From NCBI RefSeq assembly GCF_001767395.1, contig NZ_CP017014.1:62001-126000 (forward strand): 64,000 bases of DNA, read 5' to 3'. Position numbers and translations under genes: made by a program. The notes below the pieces were generated by a model, which did no database searches, was not told the DNA's origin, and saw only the letters and a program-made list of their open reading frames with translations. The stretch comes from Rhodococcus sp. WMMA185. GTDB taxonomy: Bacteria > Actinomycetota > Actinomycetes > Mycobacteriales > Mycobacteriaceae. Below, one piece after another: positions 8,881 to 17,435 of this stretch (its first letter is position 1; every line of letters begins with the position of its first letter).

Positions 8881-9519
8881 TCACATCAGCCGGAACCGGA
8901 CCATTTCGATGGCATTCTCGGTTACCTCGGAGACTTCCGCTAGTCGTTCGCCTCCCCCGGCAGCAGCGAGAATGCCGTGGCGGTCGGCGTCGCCCATCGG
9001 AATGTACGTGGCGATCTCGAACAGTTTCGCGCCCAGATCGCCCTGCAAATCCTGGATATCAGGGATGTCGGGGGCGATATTGCCGGTTTCGGCTGCGAGT
9101 CTGCCGAGTAGGTCGTACAAGAACTCGACTCTGTCTATGAGAGAACGATATTCGGCATCCGTGGTATGGATGCCGGAGTTCTCGTCCGGCCACAGGTCGA
9201 CCTCGGCGATCGGATAGGGGTTGTCCGGCAACCACTTCGAGACCTTGATACGTTCTCGGGTGCGGCAGAACAGTTCGTATCGCCCGTCACCGATCGCGAC
9301 ATGGGACTCGATCCGGGCCAGGGTGCCGACGTCGTGGCGGACGTCACCGCCGCCGATCTCGGTGCCGCGCGCGATGAGAACGACCCCGAACAGGGGGTCG
9401 CCGGGAGCATCGAGGCAGTCGCGGACGAGTTGTTGGTAGCGATGCTCGAACACGTGGAGGGGAAGTGGCTGACCGGGCAGCATGGCCAATCCCAGCGGGA
9501 ACATGGGGAGTACGAACAT
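8881..9519 (-). CDS. LON peptidase substrate-binding (N-terminal) domain protein
   Basis: This 212-residue protein is made only of the Lon N-terminal PUA-like domain. The start LPMFPLGLAMLPGQPLPLHV and the following FEHRYQQLVRDCL are diagnostic, and no AAA+ ATPase or protease domain follows. Stand-alone LON-domain proteins are common in actinobacteria and of unknown function. The ATG at 9519 overlaps the stop codon of the DUF309 gene (TGATG), so the two are translationally coupled. Confidence 0.9.
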   Translation of the reverse strand: MFVLPMFPLGLAMLPGQPLPLHVFEHRYQQLVRDCLDAPGDPLFGVVLIARGTEIGGGDVRHDVGTLARIESHVAIGDGRYELFCRTRERIKVSKWLPDNPYPIAEVDLWPDENSGIHTTDAEYRSLIDRVEFLYDLLGRLAAETGNIAPDIPDIQDLQGDLGAKLFEIATYIPMGDADRHGILAAAGGGERLAEVSEVTENAIEMVRFRLM

Positions 9520-9992
9520 CACGGGATTCTCAACCGAGGTATCGGCGTCGCCGGTAGAGGGTCGATGCGGTCGATTTCGTCGGTGAGGTGTTCCGACCAT
9601 GTCAGGAGTCCTGCGATGTCGAGGCCGTGTGGCGCCGACACTTCGTAGTGTCGGATCCGGTCGTGTCCTTGGCGCAACAGGGAGCGTGCGCCAGTCCTGT
9701 TGCCGCGCATCAGATGGGTGAGTCCAACCGCGAGCTGCGCGAGACCCTGCCACAGTTCCCGTTCGTCTTCGGGCGCTATCTTCCACGTACCTTCGAGGAC
9801 TTCGTGGGCATGGAACGGCTGTCCATGGTCGAGGAGTCGCTGGGCCTCGGTGATCGCCTCGTCAGGTTGAAGCCGCAGGTCGTCGGGGATTCGCGGAACT
9901 CCCTCGGCGTCGTGCGGCAGGGGGCGACCGAGTTCGTCCCGCGGGCGCGCGTTGAGGGGTCTGCCCGCATTGTCCCTGTCCCGATCGGCCAT
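9519..9992 (-). CDS. DUF309 family protein
   Basis: This 157-residue protein carries the DUF309 core: FHAHEVLEGTW, then a WQGLAQLAVGLTHLMRGN helix and a GARSLLRQGHDRI segment. The family has an all-helical fold with unknown biochemical role. I start at the ATG at 9992 (MADRDRD), but in-frame ATGs upstream (for example 10019) cannot be excluded and no strong ribosome site marks any of them. It is coupled to the LON-domain gene by a 1-base overlap. Confidence 0.85.
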   Translation of the reverse strand: MADRDRDNAGRPLNARPRDELGRPLPHDAEGVPRIPDDLRLQPDEAITEAQRLLDHGQPFHAHEVLEGTWKIAPEDERELWQGLAQLAVGLTHLMRGNRTGARSLLRQGHDRIRHYEVSAPHGLDIAGLLTWSEHLTDEIDRIDPLPATPIPRLRIP

Positions 9993-10145
9993 GCGGTAAG
10001 GGTAACGCCGAAGCCGCATCGTGCTGAAGATCGGACCGTTGCCTTGCCGGAGATCCGAACCCGTCCTAGTATTTGTTTCGTATGGCAAGATAACTTTCTC
10101 ATTGGGTGAGATGTAGCTGGGGGCACTGCGGAAGAGCGATTACTG

Positions 10146-11561
10146 ATGGCTGACCTCCAGGGTTCTTTTCGGGGAGTCCCGACGATCGCCGCTCGGATGG
10201 ATCGTCTGCCGATCACCCGGCACCATCGGTGGCTGACGGTGGCGATCGGGCTCGGCCTGTTTTTCGATATCTACGAGATCTTCTTGGCCGGGGTGCTCGG
10301 AAGTGTGCTGCGTGAGGACTTTCATCTGAGTGCTTCGCGGTTGCCGCTCCTGCTGTCGTCAGCCTTTCTGGGAATGTTCATCGGTGCGCTGTGCATCGGG
10401 CGCCTGGCCGACGTGCTCGGGCGTCGCCGAGCGTTCCTGCTGAGCCTCGGCATCTACTCCGCGTTTTCCCTGCTCGCTGCGTTCAGCGTCGGGCCGGCGA
10501 TGCTGGTGGTTACCCGGTTCATGGCCGGCATCGGGATCGGTGCCGAGCCCCCGGTGTCGGATACATACCTCGGTGATCTGTTGCCGGCCCAGAGCCGGGG
10601 ACGCTATACGGCGTGGGCCTACACGCTGTCGTTCTTCGGCGTGCCCGCATCGGGATTCCTTGCCCACTGGCTGGTGCCCCTGGCGCCCTTCGGCCTTGCG
10701 GGGTGGCGGTGGATGTTCGTGATCGGAGCACTCGGCGCGGTGATCGTGTTAGCGCTGAGGACGGTTCTTCCGGAGTCACCTCGCTGGCTCGAGGCGACCG
10801 GGCGCACCGCCGAGGCCGACGCCATCGTGCGCCGCTTCGAGTCGCAAGCCATCGCAGAGGGAAATGTGCTGTCGCATCCGGACGACAGGCGGATCGTCGC
10901 TGATTCGGGGACCGGGGCGTTGCGGAACCTCTTCGTGGCGCCCTATCTCAGGCGGACAGTGATGATGTCGGTTTTCCAAATGCTGCAGACCTGGGGCTAT
11001 TACGGGTTCGGCACTCTCGTACCTCTGGTGTTGGTGGCGAAGGGATTTCCGGTCGTGGACTCTCTGCTGTTCAGCGCGGTCACCTTCATCGGCTACCCGG
11101 TGGGGTCGGCATTGTCGATCCCCATCGTCGAGCGGATCGAGCGCAAGTTCCTGGTGATGGGTTCGGGGATTGTGATGGCAGTCTTCGGGCTGGCATTCGG
11201 CTTCGCGGACGCGACCTGGGTGATCTTGTTGTTCGGGTTCCTCTACACCGCGGTGTCGAATCTGTTTTCCAACGCGTCTCACATTTACCTGGCTGAGATC
11301 TTTCCCACGGGGTTGCGCGGAACGGCCGCCAGCGGTACCTACTCGCTGTCCCGGCTCTCCAGCGCTGCGATGCCGTTCATTCTGGTGCCACTGCTCGATC
11401 ACGCAGGCGCGGGGACTCTGTTCGCGGTGGTCGCGGGGGCCTTGATCGCGATGGCTCTGGACATCGGGCTACTCGGGCCGCGCACCACCGGCCGCGCGCT
11501 CGAATCGGTCAATTCAGCCCCGCCCGCTCAGGCTGCGAGCTCTCGACTCGGGGGCCGGTGA
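10146..11561 (+). CDS. MFS transporter, metabolite:H+ symporter type
   Basis: This 471-residue, 12-helix MFS protein has the opening HHRWLTVAIGLGLFFDIYE, the loop motif GRLADVLGRRRAF, a GIGIGAEPPVSDTYLGDLLP helix and a PESPRWLEATGR central loop. This layout is shared by the SV2-like and aromatic-acid/organic-acid carriers. The substrate is unknown. Its 3' end overlaps the convergent OPA transporter gene by 34 bases. It stands alone on its strand, and phosphonoacetate genes lie on the other side. Confidence 0.83.
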   Translation: MADLQGSFRGVPTIAARMDRLPITRHHRWLTVAIGLGLFFDIYEIFLAGVLGSVLREDFHLSASRLPLLLSSAFLGMFIGALCIGRLADVLGRRRAFLLSLGIYSAFSLLAAFSVGPAMLVVTRFMAGIGIGAEPPVSDTYLGDLLPAQSRGRYTAWAYTLSFFGVPASGFLAHWLVPLAPFGLAGWRWMFVIGALGAVIVLALRTVLPESPRWLEATGRTAEADAIVRRFESQAIAEGNVLSHPDDRRIVADSGTGALRNLFVAPYLRRTVMMSVFQMLQTWGYYGFGTLVPLVLVAKGFPVVDSLLFSAVTFIGYPVGSALSIPIVERIERKFLVMGSGIVMAVFGLAFGFADATWVILLFGFLYTAVSNLFSNASHIYLAEIFPTGLRGTAASGTYSLSRLSSAAMPFILVPLLDHAGAGTLFAVVAGALIAMALDIGLLGPRTTGRALESVNSAPPAQAASSRLGGR

Positions 11562-12886
11562 CGGATCGTCAGGGTTGCCAGCGCGCTCACGAGGCAGCAT
11601 GCAGCGACGATGGGGAAGATGTAACTGGTCTTTCCGGTCACGTCCATGATGTACCCGGTTATCGGTGAGGCCGCACCGGCAAACAGGTAGGCGAAGAAGT
11701 TCACTACGCCGATCGCGGTACCGGCAACCTTGGTGCCGGAAATGTCGACGGTGAGTGCCCAGAACGACGATTGCGGGCCGTAGACGAAGAACCCGGTGAG
11801 GAAGAGCACGATCATCCCCGTGGTGATACCGAGGGGAGCGGCATACATCGTTATCGACGCCATGGCCCCGATGACGGTGAACAAGATGATCGGCAGATCG
11901 CGGCGCGAGCCGAAGAGCCGGTCCGATATTTCTCCGTTGACCAGGGCTCCCACCGCCATGCCGATCGGCAGCGCGACGGAGGTCCACACCGGGCTGATAC
12001 CGCCGTCGCCGTGGGGTGAATCTGTCGAGAGAAAGTACACGGGCACCCAGGTCAGGAGGCCGTAGCGGGCGGCGTTCAAGAATCCGATCGCGAATCCCGT
12101 CGACCAGATTCTGGGGTTCGACAGCACATGGGCGTACCGGGACAGCGATGACTCCCCGAGGCGTGCATCCTCTTCGGTGGTGTCCTCGTCGCTGGTGTCG
12201 GTGTTCGTGATCGCCTCGTGCTCGACCGTCAGTTCCTTGGTGAAGTGCTTGGGCGGAACGATTTTCGCGCTGTCCGGAGATTCGCGGGACAGTAAGTAGA
12301 AGACGATCCCACCGACGAGCATGAGAAGCACGGGAACGCGGAAGATCCATTCCCAGTCCAGATGAAGGGTGTCCACGACGATGGTGGATGTCAGGTAGGC
12401 CACCACCGATGCCACCCCGCCCGCGAATGTGTAGAAGCCGAAACTGCGCCCCCGCTCGCTCGGCGCCCACCAGTTCGAGATGACTCGCCCGCCTGCCGTC
12501 CACCCCATCGCCTGTGCATAGCCGTTGGCCGCCCATGCCGCCCCCAGACTCAACGGGCCGATCGCGAAGCTGGTCACCCAGTTCAAGGCGGTAGACAAGA
12601 CTGTTCCGGCGGTCATCACCCTCCGGCCGCCGATCTTGTCGACTATGTTTCCGTTGATAATCTGCCCGATCGCGTACGTCCACAGCAGGAGTCCGCTGAT
12701 AGCCCCCAGCACTTCTTTGCTCAGGCCCAACTCGGCTTCGATTCCGGGTATCGCGAACCCGAACGTTTGCCGGCCGGTATAGAAGAAGGCGTAGCAGAAC
12801 ATGGTTGCAAGCAACATTCGCCACTGCAGCCCGCGGAACTTCTTGTCGGTCACCGGATCTGCAATGCGCGATTCTTTGAGGGTCAT
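11528..12886 (-). CDS. MFS organophosphate/phosphonate transporter (OPA/GlpT-like)
   Basis: This 452-residue MFS protein is of the organophosphate:phosphate antiporter type, with FYTGRQTFGFAIPGIEAELG at the end of helix 1 and INGNIVDKIGGRRVM in the loop 2-3 position. It also has an acidic central loop (NTDTSDEDTTEEDARLGES) and a GYIMDVTGKTSYIF segment near the C-terminus. It lies 138 bases downstream of the phosphonoacetate hydrolase gene on the same strand, so it probably imports phosphonoacetate or a related C-P compound. The ATG at 12886 is preceded by AGGTAGCG. Confidence 0.82.
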   Translation of the reverse strand: MTLKESRIADPVTDKKFRGLQWRMLLATMFCYAFFYTGRQTFGFAIPGIEAELGLSKEVLGAISGLLLWTYAIGQIINGNIVDKIGGRRVMTAGTVLSTALNWVTSFAIGPLSLGAAWAANGYAQAMGWTAGGRVISNWWAPSERGRSFGFYTFAGGVASVVAYLTSTIVVDTLHLDWEWIFRVPVLLMLVGGIVFYLLSRESPDSAKIVPPKHFTKELTVEHEAITNTDTSDEDTTEEDARLGESSLSRYAHVLSNPRIWSTGFAIGFLNAARYGLLTWVPVYFLSTDSPHGDGGISPVWTSVALPIGMAVGALVNGEISDRLFGSRRDLPIILFTVIGAMASITMYAAPLGITTGMIVLFLTGFFVYGPQSSFWALTVDISGTKVAGTAIGVVNFFAYLFAGAASPITGYIMDVTGKTSYIFPIVAACCLVSALATLTIRHRPPSRELAA

Positions 12887-13024
12887 GTGCTTCGCTACCT
12901 AGGTCTCGAGAGGAATCAACTCTGTTCGCCAGTCTTGGCATCGCGCGAGAAACTCGCGTTGTGGAAGGACAGTTCGACCGCCAGGCAGTCAAATTGCCGG
13001 GCAGCGTCTTTCGTGAGATCGGTA

Positions 13025-14374
13025 CTAGACCAGGGAAGCCCTGGTGGGTTTGCGACGGCTGAGTGCAGTTGTGGCGACCCAGAATGCGTCGTAGTTGTGT
13101 ACGCGGGCCGAGCTGCCGAGGTGGGTGTCGACTGGCTCCGGTTGTTCGAGTTGTCGGTTGATTACGAACGGAATGTTCAGTTCGCCCAGCGCCCCGTGCG
13201 AGCGCAGCGGGGCATCGAGTTGGGTCAGATCGTGCCACTGCGCAAACCGCCCGACAGCGGTGTTCTTCTCGGCCAGTACGACGAGGTCGCCGATCCGATC
13301 GGCAGGCAGCTCGTAGCGGTCGGCTGCCTCCTGACGCCTGTGCACCGCCTCGATGCCATCGATACCGGCCAGCGCCTGGGCGACGGCATCTACGTCGGTG
13401 CCCGGGGGGAGGTACACGCTCGCGAACGAGCCGAGCGCGCCGTGGTGAACGGTGTACGGGTCGGTGATCGGAAGGATCACCCGCACGTCCTCCGATGGAG
13501 AGCCGAGCCCGGCAAGAATGCCCTTGACCTCGTCTTCGACGAAGATGACGTTGGGTGCGCCGTCCGACAGCGACTTCGCACTCATGCCATGGTCGGCGGT
13601 GATCACGACGATGGCCCCAAGCGCATCGAGCTCGCTCGCATACCGGTCGATCATTTCGTAGAACGCATCCGCGACCTCGGTGCCGGGTGCGTTCTTGTGC
13701 TGGATGTAGTCGGTCAGGGTCAGGTACATCAGGTCCGGCTTGCGAGCCTCGAGGATCTTGACGCCCGCAGCGAGTACGAACTCGCTCAGGTCGGCCGAAT
13801 ACACTTCGGGGAGCGGTCGATCCACCAGACTCAGGACGTCGCCGATGCCGTTCGCTTCGACGGTTGCCTGGTCGGCCTTCTCGGCCGAAAAGCAGATGCC
13901 GCGCCGAGATGGGGCAGTCATTCCTGGCGTGCCGTCGAGATTTGGCCCCTCTTCGACGAGCCCTGCGCCGAGCAGGCGCCGAAGCTTGTCCTTGGCGGTG
14001 ACAACGGCGACGTCTAGGCCCGCCTCGTTGGCGGCCGCGAAGATGGTCGGGATTCGCAGGAACTTCTTGTCGTTCATCAACACTTCTTCGCCGGTCTCGG
14101 TGTCGAAGATGTAGTTTCCGCTGATGCCGTGATACTTGGGCGGACGTCCGGTAGCGATCGAGATGTTGTTGGGGTTGGTCAGTGCGGGCATCGCGCAGTG
14201 CGCGGGGATGTACGTACCGCCATCTGCCAGTGTCGCTTCGAGCCAAGGCATTCGCCGCGCCTCGATCGCCTTCAGGTGATACTCCGGTTCGCTGCCGTCG
14301 ATGCAGATGACCACCACGGGCGTGTCGGGAACGATGTATTCGCGGCCGTTGACGCTGAAGGACTTTTCGGGCAT
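13025..14374 (-). CDS. phnA: Phosphonoacetate hydrolase
   Basis: This 449-residue zinc enzyme of the alkaline phosphatase superfamily cleaves phosphonoacetate to acetate and phosphate. Metal and nucleophile residues are in the expected order: Asp26 (CIDGSEP), Thr66 (ALTNPNN), Asp222 and His226 (LTDYIQHK), Asp261-His262 (TADHGM) and His393 (RSHG). The GISGNYIFDTETGEEVLM segment is typical of PhnA and separates it from nucleotide pyrophosphatases. GAGGAG precedes the ATG. The adjacent OPA-type carrier would supply substrate. No LysR-type PhnR regulator, usual in Pseudomonas clusters, is adjacent. Confidence 0.93.
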   Translation of the reverse strand: MPEKSFSVNGREYIVPDTPVVVICIDGSEPEYHLKAIEARRMPWLEATLADGGTYIPAHCAMPALTNPNNISIATGRPPKYHGISGNYIFDTETGEEVLMNDKKFLRIPTIFAAANEAGLDVAVVTAKDKLRRLLGAGLVEEGPNLDGTPGMTAPSRRGICFSAEKADQATVEANGIGDVLSLVDRPLPEVYSADLSEFVLAAGVKILEARKPDLMYLTLTDYIQHKNAPGTEVADAFYEMIDRYASELDALGAIVVITADHGMSAKSLSDGAPNVIFVEDEVKGILAGLGSPSEDVRVILPITDPYTVHHGALGSFASVYLPPGTDVDAVAQALAGIDGIEAVHRRQEAADRYELPADRIGDLVVLAEKNTAVGRFAQWHDLTQLDAPLRSHGALGELNIPFVINRQLEQPEPVDTHLGSSARVHNYDAFWVATTALSRRKPTRASLV

Positions 14375-14635
14375 TTGAATCTCCTCGCGATGGAAGCTAC
14401 GAGTCGCTTACACGGCGCTGCCTTCACGCCCGACCGAAGAGGTCGCATGTAAGTGTTGGCTCTGGCCTGCCACTGTGCGCTCTTGTTTGGCGGCGCGCAA
14501 GTAAAACTTTTGACACTCATGGGCAACAAGCCGTGATCAGGTGCTTTGCCAATCGGCGGTCACCACTTCGCCGGGCCTGAAGAACATACGCGCGAGAATG
14601 TTGCCGCGCGTACGCACCGCCACGGTCGGCGTGCG

Positions 14636-16585
14636 TCAGTTCGCGGGGGCGGTCGATTGCAGAGGTGCCGCGAGGCCTACGTACGCCACGATCTCATGGC
14701 CTCCAGGGTTCGTCTGGATCGGAACTTCCAACCAGTTGTTTGCCAGCCAGACGTTGCCGGACGGGTCTACCGCGACCCCGGTGTTCCGCTCGAGCCCATC
14801 GAACGGATATCCGGTGACGGCAGGTGAGATCGGGTCACCGCTTGCCATCCCGGGCGGGCATGTGGATACGTCTGCGCCACAGAAGTTCGACAGCCTTTTA
14901 CCGCCGAAGTTCGCCACCCAGACGTTGCCGTCGCCGTCGGTGGCGATTCCCCACGGAATGGTCAATCCACCGCCCATGTACGGCCCGCCCCGCACCGTCC
15001 CGTCCGGATTCAACAGGGTGATCGAAGCGATTCCCGGAGAGAGACCGGGGATGTCCGGGCAGGGCAGCTGCACGATGCCAGAGTTGGCAACCCACACGTT
15101 CCCGGCTGCGTCGCTCGCGATGCCCATCGGATTGTTCATTCCACCGCCGGTGACGGGGGAGTGCGGCAGCGCAGTTCCGTCTCTGTCGAGCACTGCCACC
15201 GAGTGGCTGCGCATCCCGGTCGCGAATACGTGACTGCCGTTGTCCACCATGCCGAACGGGCGCTGCAGGCCCACGTCGAGGGTTTCGGCTCGACTCGGGT
15301 CGCCATTCGGGTATCTGGTCAGCGTGTTCGAACCACAGTTCGCCATCCAGATGTTCCCGTCAGGATCGGCAATCGTTCCCTGCGGCCAGTCGATTGCACC
15401 CGCAGTGAAACCCTCTGGGGGAGAAAGTGGCTGACCGTCCGAGGTGAACTTCGAGACGCTGTTGTGCGGTGGCTGCTGGTCCTCGGGGCATCCGGGAGGC
15501 TGTGCGGCGAATCCGTAGTTGCCCACCCAGACGTCTCCGTTCGGGTCGATGGTTATCCCGAATCCGGCCCCGCTCAGGCCACCACCGGAGTACGGCGAAC
15601 CGGGGACGAACTGGCCTGTCGGGCTGAACTTGAACAGTAAGTCACTGCCGCACACTGGAACCCGAGGGTCGGCGTTGTACTGGTAGTTGTTGTTCACCCA
15701 GATGTAGCCGTCCTCGTCGATTGCGAAATTGCCGGGACCAGCGAGCGAGCGCCCGTCACCGTTGAATCGGAGGGCCAGGGTCCATGCTGCCGGCGGGAGG
15801 TCGAGCGCGGGGAGATACGCCCGGGGTGGAAGCATCGAGATGCCGAACAGGGGCAGAACGGCATTCGCTGGGCCGCGGGCGATCTCGGACATCGCGCGGA
15901 ATGTGTCGACGGGACGTGGCTGCCCCGGCGCGGTTGCCGCGTCCAGCAGTGCGTCACAGGGCATCCGCATCGAGACACACGCGCCCAGCATGTTCGACAA
16001 CGAATTGAAGGCCGCCAACGTGGAGGTCTCGCCGCCATTGGGAGGCGAGAGCAGTACGGCTCCGAGATCACCCGCCTCGACGTCCACGAGGTTGTGCACC
16101 ATCCCTGCCGCGTTGGTGATTCCCGGGTTCGATCCGGAGATTCCCTCTGCTGAGACGAATTGAGCCATCGCGAAAGAGGAGGCCACGGTGGTTCTCTCGT
16201 TGACTACCACATCTGCCGGCCAAGACCCGCTGCCGAGCACGCTCGCGAGCACGAGGGAAGCGGGATCGGACCGAACCGTGTTCTCCGCGAGCAGATACAG
16301 GACCGAACCCGGTGGCCGCGGGCTGTCCAGATTCACGACGAAGCGTCCGTCGGTGTCGGTTGTTCCACTGCCGAGCGCCTGCGCTGGTCGCCCGCTGTCG
16401 TCCCCCGCACTCCACGCGGTGACCGCAAAGGATTCGAGCGGACCGCCGGCGCCCCGGACGTGTCCGGAGATGGTGCCGAGCCCGGCTGATACCGTTGACG
16501 GAACGGTGACGGGGACGGTCATTGCGCCGAGTAGCAGCGCGGCGGTGGAGGCAACGAAGCTGAACGAGCGGAATCCGTGCGCCAT
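14636..16585 (-). CDS. Exported NHL/Vgb-type beta-propeller protein
   Basis: This 649-residue protein starts with a signal-peptide-like segment (hydrophobic stretch ASTAALLLGAMTVPV, about 13-27). An N-terminal region of about 270 residues follows, including a beta-sandwich-like part (ISGHVRGAGGPLESFAVTAW). The C-terminal half is a beta-propeller with recurring IDEDGYIWVNN, DPNGDVWVGN, DPDGNIWMAN, DAAGNVWVAN and DGDGNVWVAN blades. Similar blades occur in streptogramin lyase (Vgb) and NHL proteins, but a catalytic role is not implied. GGAGG lies 6 bases before the ATG at 16585. It is monocistronic. Confidence 0.83.
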   Translation of the reverse strand: MAHGFRSFSFVASTAALLLGAMTVPVTVPSTVSAGLGTISGHVRGAGGPLESFAVTAWSAGDDSGRPAQALGSGTTDTDGRFVVNLDSPRPPGSVLYLLAENTVRSDPASLVLASVLGSGSWPADVVVNERTTVASSFAMAQFVSAEGISGSNPGITNAAGMVHNLVDVEAGDLGAVLLSPPNGGETSTLAAFNSLSNMLGACVSMRMPCDALLDAATAPGQPRPVDTFRAMSEIARGPANAVLPLFGISMLPPRAYLPALDLPPAAWTLALRFNGDGRSLAGPGNFAIDEDGYIWVNNNYQYNADPRVPVCGSDLLFKFSPTGQFVPGSPYSGGGLSGAGFGITIDPNGDVWVGNYGFAAQPPGCPEDQQPPHNSVSKFTSDGQPLSPPEGFTAGAIDWPQGTIADPDGNIWMANCGSNTLTRYPNGDPSRAETLDVGLQRPFGMVDNGSHVFATGMRSHSVAVLDRDGTALPHSPVTGGGMNNPMGIASDAAGNVWVANSGIVQLPCPDIPGLSPGIASITLLNPDGTVRGGPYMGGGLTIPWGIATDGDGNVWVANFGGKRLSNFCGADVSTCPPGMASGDPISPAVTGYPFDGLERNTGVAVDPSGNVWLANNWLEVPIQTNPGGHEIVAYVGLAAPLQSTAPAN

Positions 16586-16682
16586 GAGATCCTCCGTCAG
16601 AATGCAATGCTCTGATGGTGATGTGCTCGAGCGTTGATCACAGAGTACGCGTGGGTACCAGGAGATTTGGCGAGAACGCCTT

Positions 16683-17294
16683 TCACGGTTCGCGTTGGCG
16701 TGCACCCACCATGCGGATGGCGAGGTCTGCATAGAGGTCGGCAACGACCTTCGGTTCGGTGTACGCACCTGCCGGGAACCAGCGGCACACGTCAACGCAT
16801 AGTGACATGAGGGCCAGCGTGACTCCCTCGCTGTCGGGCACCGTGAATTCGCCGGATGCGGACCCGGCATCGACGACAGCTCGAACGATGTGGGTGATTT
16901 CCCGGCGCAATCTGACAACCTCGCGGTAGTGCTCCGGGGTGAGGGCATTGAGTTCGTATTGCACCACGCGAGCCTGCGCGTGATGGGTGGCCTGCCACTC
17001 GGCGAAGGCGCCGATCAGCGCCCGCAGCCTCGCCGACGGGAGTTCGTCGGGGCGGTCTGCGCTGGTCAGGACATCGAGTGTGGCGGTATGGCCTTCATAG
17101 CTGATCGCAAAGAGTAGTTCTTCCTTGGACCGGTAGTGCGGGTACATCGCTGCGGGGCTCATTCCCAGCCGCGCGGCAATCTCGCGGGTCGTGGTACCGC
17201 CGTAACCACTGGTCGCAAACGCGTCGGCGGCGGCGGCGCGGATACGGGCGGCAGCCTTGGACGGGCTGATCACCCGGTTCGGTGATTCGCGCAT
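16683..17294 (-). CDS. TetR family regulator (divergent from acyl-CoA dehydrogenase)
   Basis: This 203-residue repressor has an N-terminal TetR helix-turn-helix (about 12-58; YGGTTTREIAARLGMSPAAM then YPHYRSKEELL) and an all-helical ligand domain. I chose the ATG at 17294 with GGAG upstream; an in-frame TTG at 17330 would run into the promoter. It is divergent from an acyl-CoA dehydrogenase/SDR operon, with two matching palindromes between them, so it probably controls that operon and itself in response to an acyl-CoA. The ligand is unknown. Confidence 0.86.
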   Translation of the reverse strand: MRESPNRVISPSKAAARIRAAAADAFATSGYGGTTTREIAARLGMSPAAMYPHYRSKEELLFAISYEGHTATLDVLTSADRPDELPSARLRALIGAFAEWQATHHAQARVVQYELNALTPEHYREVVRLRREITHIVRAVVDAGSASGEFTVPDSEGVTLALMSLCVDVCRWFPAGAYTEPKVVADLYADLAIRMVGARQREP

Positions 17295-17352
17295 GGCGTT
17301 CTCCGTCCTCGATTGCTCGGGTGTTGACAATACCGCTCCACTCCCTTCAGTA

Positions 17353-17366
17353 TAAGCAAATGCTTA
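17353..17366. promoter_or_regulatory. Palindromic operator 1 (TAAGC-N4-GCTTA)
   Basis: TAAGCAAATGCTTA is a perfect inverted repeat (6-bp arms, 2-base centre) in the divergent TetR/acyl-CoA dehydrogenase promoter. A possible -35 TTGACA (17324-17329) and -10 CAGTAT (17348-17353) abut it, so binding would block transcription. A second copy lies 19 bases on. Confidence 0.72.
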
Positions 17367-17371
17367 TTAAA

Positions 17372-17385
17372 TAAGCACCCGCTTA
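17372..17385. promoter_or_regulatory. Palindromic operator 2 (TAAGC-N4-GCTTA)
   Basis: TAAGCACCCGCTTA is the second copy of the inverted repeat, with 5-bp perfect arms, spaced 19 bp centre to centre from operator 1. This is close to two helical turns, which suits cooperative binding of two TetR dimers. Confidence 0.7.
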
Positions 17386-17435
17386 CATGGTTTGAACATG
17401 CACTACAGAAACATCCGATTGAAAGAGGAGCGGTC

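Noticed and set aside
11514-14246. 910-codon open frame on the minus strand
   Set aside because: Arg-rich low-complexity translation overlapping the phnA and OPA transporter genes in another frame, a typical high-GC shadow.
14609-14638. Hairpin at the 3' end of the NHL-protein gene as a terminator
   Set aside because: ACGCAC/GTGCGT arms are short with a bulge, overlap the stop codon and lack a T-run.
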